Source of the DNA: Haemaphysalis longicornis
Taxonomy: Eukaryota; Arthropoda; Arachnida; Ixodida; Ixodidae
Length of the DNA stretch: 64,000 nt
Reading direction: 5' to 3'
Assembly (NCBI GenBank): GCA_013339765.2
Contig: CM023449.1
Coordinates: forward strand, 202,765,422-202,829,421
The notes beneath the pieces are model-generated. The model was not told the origin of the DNA and did no database searches. It saw nothing but the letters and a program-made list of their open reading frames with translations. The translations under genes were made by a program, and so were the position numbers. Positions 1 through 12,440 of the stretch are shown here, one piece after another; within the stretch, counting starts at the first letter, position 1; every line of letters starts with the position of its first letter.

Positions 1-1733
1 CTTTCGCGGGAAAAAAAATGAACGAGAAATTTGCGAGTGAGCTTTTCTTTCAGCGTATATGTAAAGTTTGTTCTGGCAAAGAAGGAAAACTTCCAGAATT
101 TTGCTTTGCATTTTCTCACACGTTGATTTCTTTTTCTTGTGAATAAATGAAGTTTCTTTTTTTGTTTCTATACATCTGGATTCTCTGGAGTGGGTCTTGT
201 ACTGTTTAGTTTAAAAACCGGAAAATAATACTGTGAGGCGTGGACTCATCGTGCAGCGGTGTATACCAAGCTTTTGTTCATCAGTGCTCTTGGTAAGAAT
301 AGTGAACTTACAACTAGTAACTTGGAGCACTGGCTCACACCCCGAATTCCTTCTTAGTTTGGCCTAAGAAAATCGGCTGGAAAGAAAACGTCCCCGAGAG
401 CCATGACTGTGCGTCGTTAAATTTATGCTATGTTTACGGAGGCTGCCCCACATGACTGTGGTAGCCGGTCCTGAACGTGGTTCATCTCTTTGGTCCTGCT
501 TGCGTTAAGCCGCATCTGGCTATTTCACGACCAAATAAGAGTGTCACCAGTCCGCCTTTGCTGTTCTTGTTAATTCGCAAAGGTTGTTGGCCTCTTTGCA
601 CCTGTGTATAACGAACTGCACTTTCCCTTTTTGTCTTATGCACAAGAACATTTTGTTTGAAACAAGGCTTTGTTTCCTCTTGCAAGGAGTAGGCCTCGGT
701 AAAATTGGAACGCTTCAGCTTCAGTATTCACGATAGTATTTGCACGCAAAATATAGAAAAAATATCCTTTAAGCGAGATTTGGAGATTTATTAGGGAAAA
801 AATGTTTTTCTGGCCAGCGAAAAGTTTTCACAGAACTGTACACTAGGCGAAGATTGACCATGAAACTTACCATTTGCGCCTCGTGAGTATGTTTCTTATT
901 AGCCAACCGTAAATGGGGCGGCAACGAGGGGTAGGTAGCGGCCGGGGTCCGCCCCAGTTCATCCCAAAATATTTTTCAGCTGGATAAAATTTGTTCCGCT
1001 GAACATATTTGTGAATAAGTATATTGGATGCATCATGGAATGAGGTAAAAAATGTAGAGAAAATTGAACATGTCGACAGCCATGCTTTGTTCGATCCTGT
1101 CTGAAATGACCCTACACAAGATAATGAAGCAACAAAATAGCCTAATATAAGCCCACTACATAATTACAAAAGACCTTAAAGTTGTTCTCTCGTTATTTGC
1201 CGCTGATTTTGTGTGGCTGCATTGCAAAATAAATGCATGCTGACTTAACGGCGCGGCTCTCGTTTGGTATTAGATTTATGCGCATTTCATTGCTATACAT
1301 TGAATAGAAGATTTTAATTGAATTGCTGTTTTATATTCAGTATTTTATGTGCTTCTCTTAAATGTCTCGTATTGTGCCTGGAGTCTAGATTCTCGACAGC
1401 ACAAATAGCTTTTTCCTGCATTTAAATTAGCTTAAAGCATCATGAAGGTTTGTTGAACCCCAGACTAAACGGCAGTGATTTAATTGTGATTGAAACATTG
1501 TGTATCGTACGGTTAACCAGAAACTCTTGGGAATTTTATCATAGAGTATTTATAGTGCGTAAGTAACCTTAGATTGTGTCTGTGAAAGTCGATTGGTAGG
1601 TTCGTTCCACGCAAGAAATAAATAAAAATATACCACTAGAAATTTTCCAGTTTCCGCAAATTGAATAGGTTTTTTTTTTAAATACAGTTCAAAAGTTTTA
1701 TTTACAGCAGCATTTTTCCTTGGAAAATTACAT
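1..1733. other. No gene recognised (AT-rich flank)
   Basis: AT-rich sequence with only short chance reading frames. No family motif, SINE head or simple repeat was recognised. It could hold the 5' part of the carboxypeptidase gene, but no convincing signal-peptide exon was seen. Confidence 0.5.
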
Positions 1734-2361
1734 ACCGTACTTACCCGATTATAACGCGCACTTTTTTTCCGGAAAAATAGGTCGAAAAATTGTATGCTCG
1801 TTAGAATCGGATACGAAACCGAAACAGCGGAAATTTCATCCCACCCATCGCCATCGCCATGTCAAAATGGCGCTAAAGCTTTTAGCAACGCATTTTCGGA
1901 CGCAGGAAGCATAGGCGAATAGGCTTTTCTATCGGCGTTCACACAAATCATCAAATCGTTCCACTTGCACGCTTGATAACAGCAATGGCAGCAGCGGCTC
2001 TCACGCGTTCAAAACAAGCGATCGGCTGAAGCGTGCGCCTCTGGAGAACTTCGCGGGATGGGCGCGTGAGGCGTGGGCCACGATCCCATCGACCATGGTT
2101 GAACGTTAGTTCAGAAGTGTGGCATCGCGAACGTGCTTGACGGCACCGAGGACGAGATGTTGTGGTCAGCGGAGAGCGACGAGGAGTGAGATGAGTGAGA
2201 TTACTTCGGGAAATATATCACCCGTTTCTCTCGCATTCGTTTTTCTTGCTCACACAGTTCCGTGCGCGTTACAATCGCAGGTGCAAGTTTTTTCGGTTTT
2301 TTGTCAGGAAAATGGGGTGCGCGTTAGAATCGGGGGTGCGTTAGAATCAGTTAATTACGGT
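1734..2361. mobile_element. Non-autonomous TIR DNA transposon (Tc1/mariner-like MITE)
   Basis: The left end reads CCGTACTTACCCGATTATAA and the right end, reverse-complemented, reads CCGTAATTAACTGATTCTAA. These are imperfect inverted repeats of about 26 bp, each abutting a TA that fits a TA target duplication. A subterminal motif, GTTAGAATCGG or a close variant, recurs near both ends. The roughly 630-bp interior has no transposase. TA target use suggests the Tc1/mariner/pogo superfamily; that assignment is inference. Confidence 0.65.
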
Positions 2362-3030
2362 ATTTGGTTTTTTTTATTTAGTTCCAGATCGTTTGTTGAA
2401 AGACAAGCGGAGAGTTATTTTAACTAATCGTTCTGTACGATTTCAAGATCTCCCATGCTACCCCCGTAAAAAAAGGTAGTGCCATCTTCGTATCTGTAAT
2501 ATCTTCCGTTTACTGAATATTGCAGATGTTACTTATATACAGCAAATAAGAAGAGGTCATAAAATGGAACCTTAAGGTACTCCGTTTCTCATATTTTGGT
2601 ATTAGGATGCATATTCATGGAGTATTACTTACTGCTTACGGTTACTATTATAATGCAATGCAGCTCGGCACATTCCCCTTATGCCATAACTGTCTAACAT
2701 TTTCAACAATATACGGTGAGTACCGGAACCGAATGGCTTTTTAATATCGAGACATATACCAATTGTGCAAAGGTTTTTTCTATGTTTTCAATAAGCTTTC
2801 CCGGGATTGTAATACGGGAAGTTCCGTTGAATTTTGCTTTGCAAAGTCAACTTGTTTTTATATTATTATCTTGAAGCGATTTGCGCATTCGGTGAACCTT
2901 TCAAGAAATAACGGTTCTGAAACCTTTGAAAAAATGCATGAGGCAGAAATTGGCCGACAATTGTTAAAACTCGCTTTTGCCCAACCCCTGTGCACTGTGA
3001 TTACCGACCAATTTTGAGCTCACTAGTATT
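2362..3030. other. No gene recognised
   Basis: AT-rich spacer between two DNA transposons. A short plus-strand reading frame at 2763-3017 has no recognisable motif and is treated as chance. Confidence 0.5.
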
Positions 3031-3750
3031 ACAGGGTGTCCAAACTATCATGCGCAAAGCTATCACGGTACTTGAATAAAACCTAGTTCGTAATGCTTCC
3101 AGTTCAGCGGAGTAGTGGTCAGTAACTATTTTGTGAATAAGATTTATTAATTATTTGCAATAATCATATAGCTCGATAAGAACTGTTATAATCAAAAAAT
3201 TGTAAATAAGGCACTTGACGGTACCAACACGAGGCATCAAACTGCACTATTTCTAGAGGTGAACCAATTGCGCACTCATTTATTCTGACTGATAAAGGAA
3301 CCCAGGTAAATATAAACAAAACACGTTATAGGGCTCCCACCCACTTTTTTTTTCTTTGTTCTTGTCTTTATTTCATTCCGGGTAACTAAGAGGCCGCCTG
3401 TTTGAGGGCTCTGTTTTATGATGCGGGCGGGAGTGGCGTAACGCGGTATATTTTTATATTTCCCGAGGATTCTTTATTAGAATAAATCGGTGCGCAATTA
3501 GTTCGTCGCTGGAAATACCACAATTCGATGCTTCTCCTGTTCACTTACAAGTGCCTCATTCACGGTTTCATGATTAGAAGAGTACTTCTCGAGTTGGATA
3601 TTTAAATACAAATGAATAATTAAATCCCATTAACGAACTAATTGCTGGTCGCTACTCCACTGAACTGGAAACATTATGCACTGGGTTTTCTTTGAGTAAC
3701 GCCATTTCCCTTTTTAAAAGTCCAGGTGCATAGTAGCTAGGACAGCCTGC
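3031..3750. mobile_element. Foldback/long-TIR DNA element
   Basis: The left half (from 3032, CAGGGTGTCC) and the right half (ending GACAGCCTG at 3749) are inverted copies of each other over roughly 200-250 bp per arm. For example, the segment around 3105-3120 (TTCCAGTTCAGCGGAGTAG) recurs inverted near 3650-3670. The arms flank a short centre with a T run. No coding region is present. The ACAGGGTGTCC-type end is common in arthropod foldback elements. A target duplication was not resolved. Confidence 0.6.
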
Positions 3751-4299
3751 ATACCATCGTCAAACACAAGAGTGCGCACGTGAGAAGGTTCTCCTATGAA
3801 GGGGGCGACAACGTTCACTGGCCGCGCTTTCGTGATTTCAGGATTATAATCAACGGAAATGAAAATTGTATCTCGCATAAACGTTTCTGGTTATTTAACT
3901 GGATTGGGACCTACTAGGCAGGATTTTTTCCGACCTCTAGCACAAGAGACGAAGTGCTCATTTAAGCCATCACGCAGTTCACTACGGGACAGAGGTTAAC
4001 CATTTAAATCTTGTGAAGATGGGAAAACGTGACTCGGTCATTTATTGTTCTAACTTATGTTGACTCTCCAAAATTAATGTGGATGATCAGTTTGTTGAAA
4101 CGTAAGCCCCTAGTACGCATCACTCGCTCTTTTTATTTCGGCATTTACTGTATTACGAAATTCCGGAAATTTCTTAAATGTAGTTTCATCTCTGGGCTTC
4201 AGGCAAAGCTAAAGGAACGCTTCCTTTAAAAATTTTGTAACAAAGGGCATCACATATCTAATGTTTCTTGGCTTTTTTTGTGTTTCCGCAAGTAATACT
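3751..4299. other. No gene recognised
   Basis: AT-rich sequence. A 66-codon plus-strand frame at 4029-4229 has no family resemblance. Confidence 0.45.
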
Positions 4300-5340
4300 C
4301 CGGGAAAGCATTATAGTATAGGCGTTCATTGTTAATCTAGAACGCTGCGAAGCCGACACTCGAACTCTCCTCGTTCAATACATAGGATCAATCTGCCTGC
4401 CCAACATGTCCTACAAATGTTTCTGTAGTACCATCATCGGTATTCTTATTTTGTAAGTAGGTATTTCCGTCCTACCAACATGAATTTTTAGAGCTGGAAA
4501 CACAGCTAAGTGGTCACTCACATCTCCATTAGACACACGAGAAATCACTCTCCACTACAATAGTTCCTAAAACAAACATCAAGTAATGCTTCGGAAGTTT
4601 CTCTGAGTCTAGTCGCACAATACACAATATTTTGTAATTTATACCAGTACACAGTCAAAACGAATTTATTTTGGGCATTACTCTGTGCTAATAGATCAAT
4701 ATTGGACTCACCGACAAGTATCGCACATAGATTTGAAGAAGATACATGGGGTAATGTTTCGTAAAACTAGCCAAGAAAACCTGGAGGCCTGCCTGGAGGC
4801 CTGCCAATAGCCAAGATGGAGGCCTGTACATGAGCCCTATACAATTGCTACACCAGCATAACGCGATCATTTCGAAATCGGATGGGCTGGGGGAATACTC
4901 ATCCATTAGGTCACATTTTAACCTACTTTTGCCGTAGACTGAAACACTACAACCTGGAATTTCTGCTCTACACAACTCAACATGGGAATATTCATACAAA
5001 AAATACACATCGCTAGCATATTTGTTCCGGGTTTTCGTGAAGCATAAGAAATCAAATTTCAGAGAGAGTTGCTGGAAATCACCAGTCGCAGTGGCGCAGT
5101 GGGTAAGGTGTTCTGCTGCTGAGCATAAGGACGCGGGTTCAATTCCTGGGCACGGCGGCCGCTTTTCCAATGGGGGCGAAAAGCAAAAACAACCGAACAA
5201 CCGTGTGCTTAAGATCTGGCCGCACGTTAACGATCTCCAGGTAAAAAATGTCGATAATAATTTGAAGGAATTGAAACGCATGCTTCTGGGCACTCATTTT
5301 TTTTGCAAATATCACGCCACGACTAGTATTTTCGTGTCCT
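4300..5340 (-). pseudogene. LINE endonuclease-domain fragment (Jockey/CR1-like), broken
   Basis: Minus-strand translation gives a non-LTR retrotransposon apurinic-type endonuclease region. It includes SLKFDFLCFTKTRNK (family: FDFLCFTETW), YEYSHVELCRAEIPG, SPSPSDFEMIALCW and GLMYRPPS (family: MYRPPSG), followed downstream by IDLLAQSNAQNKF and an ATRLRETSEALLDVCF-like stretch. The catalytic Glu of the TETW motif is Lys (TKTR). Frameshifts and stops break the frame, and a SINE in the opposite orientation (5083-5247) splits the N-terminal part. No reverse transcriptase follows, so this is a dead fragment. Confidence 0.75.
5083..5247 (+). repeat. tRNA-derived SINE (tick Ruka-like), copy 1
   Basis: The tRNA-like head has an A-box-like GTGGCGCAGTGGGTAAGG and a B-box-like GGGTTCAATTCC. 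These are followed by the conserved SINE body (GGGGGCGAAAAGCAAAAAC and a GCACGTTAACGATCTCCAG variant). The 3' part is truncated after the CCAGG block. It sits inside the minus-strand LINE endonuclease fragment, so it inserted later. Confidence 0.85.
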
Positions 5341-5547
5341 TGTAATGTTTTGATAGAAAATATGCAAACCGAGCGTCACTAACTGAGTCTCTTGTTCAAT
5401 TGGAGATGTTCTTCATGTGGTTGAAAGTGTCCAAAAGCAATGGCTTCAAGGTAGATGCATACAGCTCATATACCGCGAAATTAATTTGAGGAATGATCGA
5501 TTTTACGTGAATTTGTGCGAGGGTTCGTTCAATGTTGGTTGGCAGAA

Positions 5548-5818
5548 TTGATTCTTTATTCTATGGCTTAACGGGCCTTAACGCGCCGAAGTGCGCCGTG
5601 ACATCATGGTGTGCAGGCGCACATCACCTGGGCTGTGATGTGCACATTTGTTCAGTGCTCTTCCACATTGATATCCTGCAATTCGGCTTCGTTAAATTGC
5701 GGCGAAATGTTTGTACTCAGCGTTTGCAGTTTTCGTCTCCATCACAAAAGCAGCTACCGTAGCCGAGATCGGACTGTGACCTTGGGCACAATGCCTCTAC
5801 CACTATGCCACAGCGGTA
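5548..5818 (-). repeat. tRNA-derived SINE, diverged copy 2
   Basis: Reverse-complemented, the sequence starts with ACCGCTGTGGCATAGTGG, followed by a worn B-box region, a TTTTGTGATGGAGACGAAAA body motif and a GGCGCGTTAA end. It shows the same order of blocks as the other SINEs here but is clearly more decayed, so it is probably an old copy. Confidence 0.65.
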
Positions 5819-6175
5819 GATGCTTGTAAAAAAACAATGTTTTGTTCTCGACTACGTGGCAATAAGAATTTACCTGTGGTGTGGTATAGATTTATACCTT
5901 GGCTAAACACAGTTGGTTCTTTGTAATGGGCGCTCACAACCAGTGAAAATGATAACTGAAGCAAATTTTCAAGATATAGGTAAACGAGTTTTGTAAAAAC
6001 GTACAACCTACGAGCTTGAAACCAAAAATAAAATGCTCAAACAAGGGCTACTGTAAAACGCCCCGGGAATTGTAGTTATTTTCACCAAAACCCTTATTCC
6101 TAACTGGCCCAATGTCCACTTTTCACTTTCAGGCGTTTTATTTTGATCCGGTACTTTTCACTCCTACTTTTGCAG

Positions 6176-6348
6176 ATGAGGCGCTGTTTCTGACACCGCT
6201 TATCCTATCTGGCCAACTGGAGGAAGCTAAAGCCCTGTCTGAAGTTTGTGCCCTGCCAGCGGACGTGGAAGTTCCTAGCTACTCAGGATTCATCACAGTG
6301 AACGCCGAATTTAACAGCAATCTCTTCTTTTGGTTCGTGCCTTCCCTG
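6176..6348 (+). CDS. Serine carboxypeptidase (S10, CPVL-like), N-terminal exon
   Basis: Internal exon for the N-terminal mature part of a peptidase S10 serine carboxypeptidase. It encodes about 58 residues, including FLTPLILSGQLEEAK, VPSYSGFITVNAEFNSNL and FFWFVPSL. The YSGF-TV-NSNLFFW block is the standard start of the catalytic domain. The acceptor is CTACTTTTGCAG (6175), entered in phase 1; an alternative acceptor at 6132 (TTCACTTTCAG) would add 14 residues in frame. The donor is CCTTCCCTG|GTGAGT, phase 0, and joins exactly to the next exon. The signal-peptide exon must lie upstream but was not recognised. The exon holds the only cysteine seen in the assembled protein (SEVCALP). Confidence 0.85.
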
Positions 6349-9227
6349 GTGAGTCGACTTTCGTAAGTGAGCAATTTTGCGCGTTCATCGCGGTATGAAG
6401 GAACGGACAACAAAAGGTGTCAAATGTTTTGGCCATATTGGCAAGCTTAGCTCCAAAATGACAAGAAAATAGACATTCTGAGAAATCTGTGTTTGTGTTT
6501 TATAGTTTGAAATGTTTATATTCTCATTTAAACAAATATGGTAACAAAGAAGTTAAATTAAAGATAACCAAATCTCAATAATAGTACATTTGAGGAATAA
6601 TTTCTGCTCAATATAGCATAGCAGTGAAACAAAATTTGAAATGTGTTCAATGTAGATCCACTTTTAGCCATATTCCGGATAAAGCATATTGAAAATGGAA
6701 TCTTTGATATCACTGAGCAAGTAATAATTTTCTGAAGTACGCATTTTCTCTGTGATAGCCAAGCCACCGTGCTGGTGCATCCGAGTAGTGATTGCCAACA
6801 CTGGAGCAAAAGCTCTAAGGTATACACTGAACACAGGCTCGTTGGCATTCAATAAGATAACATTTCATGCGGCCTTTCCAAAACTGATTTATATCTCGGG
6901 CAGCGCATTTCGATTGGTCTGACCGTGCAGAAAAGCCCCTCAGATAAACATTTCTTTGGCAGCACTTCCGTACGATTTTTTCTCGCTTCAGGTGTTCGTT
7001 GAAAGGCAGACTTTGTATATTTTTGTAGCATATTGCGCCTACGGCCTCGGTATCTTTTGTTATCATTGGACCTTCTTCTTGTCCAAAAGCATTGAAATAA
7101 ATAGACTTACGTTACTTAAATCGCAACGAAGCTCTCCGTTCCAACTGTGATTTTGTAAAGGCGTGCGCCGTGGTCGAGGCCAAGTTCGGCGACTTCCTCC
7201 ATGAGAAACCGAGTATTACGGGTGGGATTTACAACAGAGCAGTAGCCATTAAATTCACAGGACGTTTAAAAACAGAGACATATACCGAGACATTCATGTT
7301 TCACCACCGCGCCCTACAAAAGGCCCGTAGAGCCTGTGATTTTTCTGCCCTGAGTAGCTTTGCTTAGAATAAAAAGAGACCACTGGGAATGATTTCTCAG
7401 TAAATAGGCTTCTATAAAAATTTTATCCAATTGAAACTCAAATATATCTGAGATATACTACAAGAATAGGCTGGAAAAAGTATTCACTATTTTTTTATGG
7501 TCCTTCTTTTCCAGTCAGTCATTTTGAAAGTATAGTGCAAAAAATTGAACGTCAATTTCCATATTACAGGCAGAGCATCATCCCGGGTATATTTCCAGAT
7601 CCGACAAAATATTAACCGAAAACATTGCAGTCTTCCGCAAAACAAAAATTTTAGCAAACGTTTGTTGGCGTTTATACAATTTAAAATGTTTTGATTAATA
7701 AATCTCTATAAAACATGCGAATAATTTAGCGCTCGGTGGGTTACCTCGGCCATCATTTTCAAAAAAAATCCTATGCAGGAATTCGGGGCATACTTTTTGT
7801 GACGTCCCATGGAGCTGAAGCAGATCACTCAGCTTGGGTGATTCCTTAATTTAATATGTAATTTTGAACGTAATATGCAGCAGCCTAGGACTTAAAAATA
7901 TTAGACAGCACTTACACTGTCCACAACACGGAGGTTCTACCGCAAACCTGTAGCGCACGGTCTGTTAGGTGCGGAAACGTAGTGGTACTTAAAATTATGT
8001 ATTTATAGCCACCATTGTAGCAGGGAAATAAAGAAAGACGCGATGCTGTTGGACTAAGTTGTTTCCAAAAAAGATGTTTTGATGGCAACCCGCACAGATA
8101 AGGTGTACGTGCTTTCTCTTTGGTGCTCCAGTATAGTGCCTTCAGTGAGTATAAACATAATGCTGTTGAGGAACCAAGCTTATTTGAACAAGAAAAGGCT
8201 GCCAGTGACCCTGCAAAATCAAACATTTAATGGGCCTCATGGTTTTCGGATGAAGTACATGAGCCGCTTTGGGCGCTTCTTTAATCTTCCTTATTAAAAC
8301 TATTTCCATGGCATATGAAATAAACGATCTGACCACATATGTTTTATGTGGTTAAGCGTGATAATTCGTCATTGCAAAATGGCTGCGAGGTTATAAAGCC
8401 TGGGGGCTTCAGGCGGACTCTTATTTGGAACGGTCACTAGGAAATATTTGCGAAGGTAGTGTTATCCACGCACCACAGTACAATTGACTCTTGATAACTT
8501 GAGTCACTCCACCGGAATTTTTGGTTAATCTGCTGGTCCCGGATTTCATGTGCAATGCAATAGAAAACATTTCACGATATTGGGTAGCTAAGGGCCCGTC
8601 AATTGGATGGAAAACATCAAGGTGATTGTCCTTTTTTGATTAAATTGAAAATTTTCAACCCCCAGAATTGTGTCGTGTTCTAAACCGAATCCCGGTTCGT
8701 GGCAACTTAGCTAGTGGCGCGGCAGGCCAATTAAAACAACTGCGAAGATACAAGTATACATCTCTTGACAAGTTGCATACAAGAGACAAGTACACATCTC
8801 TCTCTATTGGCGTTCTCAACACTTCTTTTGCTTTGAGAAGTTTTCTTGGTAAAGATAACAAAATTACTGCTTTAATATTCGATTCTTCAAATCATGTTAG
8901 AAACTCGTTTGTGCCATATGATCACTTTGTTGTAACTTGCGTGTTTAATTTGCCGGAGTTGGACAATCTCAAGAATAATGCGGAGACAGTTCTGGTAACA
9001 CAATATATTTTCAGAACCACCATGCGCTCTCGCACAACTTTATGCCCTTCTGTCGCAGCCGCAAGACACATTGCTTCTTGCAGACTGCGTGGGTCGTCAG
9101 ACTGATTATTTATTTATGAATAAATCTACACCGATTGTATTCACCAATAATAAAAACTAGGGTATAGTAATACACGATTGTTAAAAATCAATCACCCTTT
9201 CATCTGACAACGACGGTGTTTGAACAC
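6349..9227. other. Carboxypeptidase intron, unassigned part
   Basis: First part of the 6.1-kb intron between 6348 and 12441. Short frames at 6956-7367 and 8668-9105 were inspected and no family was recognised. A 17-bp near-repeat around ACAAGTATACATCTCT occurs at 8749-8765 and 8785-8801. No SINE head, RT motif or TIR was found. Confidence 0.45.
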
Positions 9228-9415
9228 TGTTAAAAAAATGGGAGCAGGCGACGTAGAGAGAGGGCCACTATATTGCGTCAGTGGCAACAAACGTTCGGCA
9301 AAACACTAATGATGATGGCACACGCCACCTCGTTTCCGCATCCGATCAATTCATTCCTGGCTCGTTGTTCGTTATTTCCACAGTCGCTTCGAATTTATAA
9401 CCGGCTCCGGGCAAG
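9228..9415 (-). repeat. BEL/Pao LTR, downstream (3') copy
   Basis: Direct repeat of 11203-11395, sharing GACGTAGAG, ATTGCGTCAG, CACTAATGATGATGGCA and AGTCGCTTC. It diverges after about 9415, so the LTR may extend further with indels. Confidence 0.65.
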
Positions 9416-9694
9416 CCAAATCTCAAGCAACAGGTTGCACATGGGTGACAGACCTTGACTTTAGACTATTTTTTCTTACCTTGTGGTCGAGATGGATCGA
9501 TGTAATCATTTCCCAGGGGGGTTTCCAGGGGGGTATCGAACATGGAAAAGTCGGCGCTATATTTTCCCAGACGAGGTACGGATTTCACACGAATGAACTT
9601 CTCTATCTTCACTTAAAAATGTTTCTTAACAACAGCCATCCACATTTGCCTGGGTGGGCCTCTCTTCCAACAAGACAACGTGTCTCACCTTGGC

Positions 9695-10120
9695 TTACGC
9701 TCGTGTTCTGCAATCCCTGATAGGAGCAGAGCTAAGTTCGACATCCTCGCACCGCCATGGTATCCAAAACGCATCCATTAGGTATTCCCGATGCCTCCAT
9801 CTTTTACGCAGTCTCTTAGCTGATTGCTGCTTTGTCGTGTTTAGAGCTCGGCATCCATAAGGTAGCAGGGTAAGCCATTGTCCGTTAAAAAAGTGTCCTG
9901 AGGTTAGCGGCCTGGGTTCAGAGGGCTCCGAGTAGGTTATGGGTCGGGAGATAATTATTGCGTCTGCTTGCGTGAGGATAGTGGAAAGTTGTTTACAGGT
10001 GAAACAGTACTTTCCGAGTATTTTCTTCGGAGTACTTTTGATGGAATGAATGACTCGTTCCCAGAAATCTCCCCACCAGGATGCTTGTTCAGCAATAAAT
10101 TTTTCGTGGAATCCGGTCAT
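9695..10120 (-). pseudogene. BEL/Pao integrase C-terminal remnant
   Basis: A 141-codon open stretch resembles the C-terminal integrase region of BEL/Pao polyproteins. It has ASWWGDFWERVIHSIKS (family: APWWGGFYERLI...K), then a run ending SRPITYSEPSEPRPLTSGHF (family: NSRPLTY...EPLTPAHF) and RLRKRWRHREYL near the end. The integrase catalytic core upstream has been deleted. The frame is still open across this segment, which suggests a fairly young deletion derivative. Confidence 0.8.
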
Positions 10121-10382
10121 TTAAGAAGGATGTCTGAAGGTTTTCCCCTCGCATGATGGAACAGAAAAGTTGTAATCTTTTGCGGCTCTCTCGAAAGTCT
10201 TGCAAAGTACCTTGTACGAGCCCTCATCTAGCTTCACATTGTTGACACGCGAGCATGAATTGTTCTGTATTAATATCTATATCAAGTTGGTTGGATACCA
10301 GTAGTTCAGATTTTATTATGTCGCCTTGGGCGTCAGTGCAAATTACAGGGTTCTTGAAAAGCGCAGATCAGCTTGCAGATCT

Positions 10383-10740
10383 TCATGCAAGTTCTGGAGA
10401 CACTCTAAACTCAGAGGGTCCAACTTTCTTGAGATTAAGTCCCGTGCTCATGTGGTCGTTTATTAAAGGCGCGGTCTGGCGGAATCGTTGCTTTAGCAGC
10501 AAAATCGGCAATCCATATAATTCAGTTTTAGTCGGTAGTTCGCTGATAACACTTTTGACTTTGCTTTTCAGGTAGCTCCGCAAGTATTTGAATTTATCTA
10601 CGCCTGCAAACGTGCCATTGCTATGAAATACAGATTTGAATTGGTCCCAGGAGGGAGGCCACTCGTCAATGTCATCTTTAAATTTGGTCAGCTCTAATTA
10701 GAGAAGCCTTACTTGAGCTCATCCAGGTGGCATTACACCA
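10383..10740 (-). pseudogene. BEL/Pao gag-like remnant
   Basis: Minus-strand translation across two frames gives TKFKDDIDEWPPSWDQFKS, then VDKFKYLRSYLKSKVKSVIS, LPTKTELYGLPILLLKQRF and a final NDHMSTGLNLKKVG. This order (EWP.FWDQF, DKF.YLR..L.G.A...I..LP, LL..RFG, I..H...L..L) is the conserved Pao-family Gag block. A frame change separates its N-terminal part from the rest, so it is not functional. Confidence 0.7.
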
Positions 10741-11202
10741 GTCGCGTAAGGAGCACTTGCCGCTTGCGCTGGCCCTGTGGGTGTTGGACTCGAAAGAAGA
10801 CTCTCAGGATAAAGCTTAGTGAGAGAAACAGACTCCTGATAGCATGTTACTGAGGTCAATTCTTCTAAATCGTCATCCTAAACAAGCTGTTGAATTTCTA
10901 CATTGAACGCGGTAAGTGGCCGTCTTAAAGTTTCAGGACTCCAAATTAATTATTGTGCTAACCGGTGGAGATGTGCTTGGTGTCCATCAAGGTGTTCAGT
11001 TCGTTGATCACCGTCGTTGTCACTGCTCGAAGGTGCACACGTTTTTCTGCAGTCTTTTCATGACGAGCGTCGGATGTCCGGCGTTGCTGTGTATGGGTTC
11101 ACTGTTCTTGAACCGCTGGTCTGTGCTGGCCCTGGTTTTTTTCAGGGGGCTCGCTATTCGGTGGTGTCTTCAACGGTGGGATTCAACATCCCGGGCACCA
11201 AC

Positions 11203-11395
11203 GTGTTGTAAACTGAGGAACAGGTGACGTAGAGCAATGGCCAATTTATTGCGTCAGCGGTAAGAAAGGTTCGGAAAAACACTAATGATGATGGCATACG
11301 CCAACTGGTTCACCGTATCCGATCAGTTCATGCCAGGCTCGTCGTTCTCTTTTTTTTCCAAGTCGCTTCAAATTTTTAACAAACACGAAGCTTTC
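11203..11395 (-). repeat. BEL/Pao LTR, upstream (5') copy
   Basis: Direct repeat of 9228-9415. On the minus strand its end abuts the primer-binding-site-like sequence at about 11181-11202, which marks it as the 5' LTR. The outer boundary was not resolved. Confidence 0.65.
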
Positions 11396-12106
11396 CTGCG
11401 ATGGAAGTTTTGGCTGGCCAGTTTTATAGATTACCCACAGCCACTCTCGGGAATGCACTCCGCAGGCCCAATGTTTGGGTTGGGGTGTACGGCATGAATC
11501 GGTACCTGCTGATTGACCTTCCCTTCCACCATATCGAAATGAAACAATCAGATAGACACCGCCTTCATAAAGCGAGGGACCCAGGTTCAGTTCCGACCAA
11601 AGAAAGCGTTTTCTTTTTTTTTCTTCACTTATGATTATTCATCACATCTTTAGAGAAACTTGCCTTCCTTTCAGGGCGTATAAGCGTACAACAGCATCAG
11701 CGAGGACATTAAAGCTTGGCTTAGAAAGATACGATCCCCTAGTGTATTGGGTTCTGTATGCAAGCCGAGAAGTAACAGGTTTTAATCGTTATTCCGCAAT
11801 TTTTATTTAAGGTAAATTTATTTGTGCATATTAGTTCATTTTTCATAGTATAGGGTTTTCATACGTTTTTATTATAGGGTTTCCACAAAAAAGTGCCGCA
11901 AATTAAGCATATGAAAACGAAATCACGAGCTAGTTGGTCAGGCGCGCAAAACGTGCTTTCATATTTAAAACCTAATTTTATTTCCACTCTTCTCAGATAA
12001 TCTATGGGAAGCATCAAGGGTGGGACATGACCCCGAAAGTTAAGCGGCTACGCACGTATATTTTCTTTATATATTGTATCATCCGTATATTTTGTGTAAA
12101 CCATTA

Positions 12107-12316
12107 CCCGGCGCGATGGCTCTGTGGCTAAGGCGTTGTGCGGCTGAGCACATCGACACGGGTGCGACTTCCGGCCGGGGTGGCCGGTGTTTTCGACATT
12201 TCGGCCCACGTTAAAGACCTCCAGGTTGTCAAAATTAATCCGGAGCCCTCCAATGCGGCGCTCTATATCGCCTGTGAACCGTTGGTGTGTAACACCCTAC
12301 AATCAACCAAATCAAT
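12107..12316 (+). repeat. tRNA-derived SINE (Ruka-like), copy 3
   Basis: The head is GGCGCGATGGCTCTGTGGCT followed by AAGGCG, with the conserved body GTCAAAATTAATCCGGAG and an AATCAACCAAATCAA tail. The block with GGCGAAAAGC that most copies carry is deleted. It ends only about 125 bp before carboxypeptidase exon 12441-12774. Confidence 0.85.
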
Positions 12317-12440
12317 GTGTTTAAACAATAACTTTCTTGTTCAGGTTAATATTCCGAAATGAGTTTGATGTGCGTTGTCTATTGCGCGCACCAAAACGTG
12401 GCACCAAAGCTGACAAAATGGGTGCATTCCATTTCATCAG

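Larger units (their letters stand above)
9228..11450 (-). mobile_element. BEL/Pao LTR retrotransposon, internally deleted
   Basis: Two direct repeats of at least about 180 bp, with shared blocks such as CACTAATGATGATGGCA, lie at about 9228-9415 and 11203-11395. They bracket minus-strand gag and integrase remnants, so they are read as LTRs. On the minus strand the inner edge of the right LTR ends ACAACA and is followed by TTGGTGCCCGGGATGTTGAA, a primer-binding-site-like sequence. Protease, reverse transcriptase, RNase H and most of integrase are missing, leaving about 1.8 kb between the LTRs. The outer LTR limits are uncertain, and the element cannot be autonomous. Confidence 0.75.
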
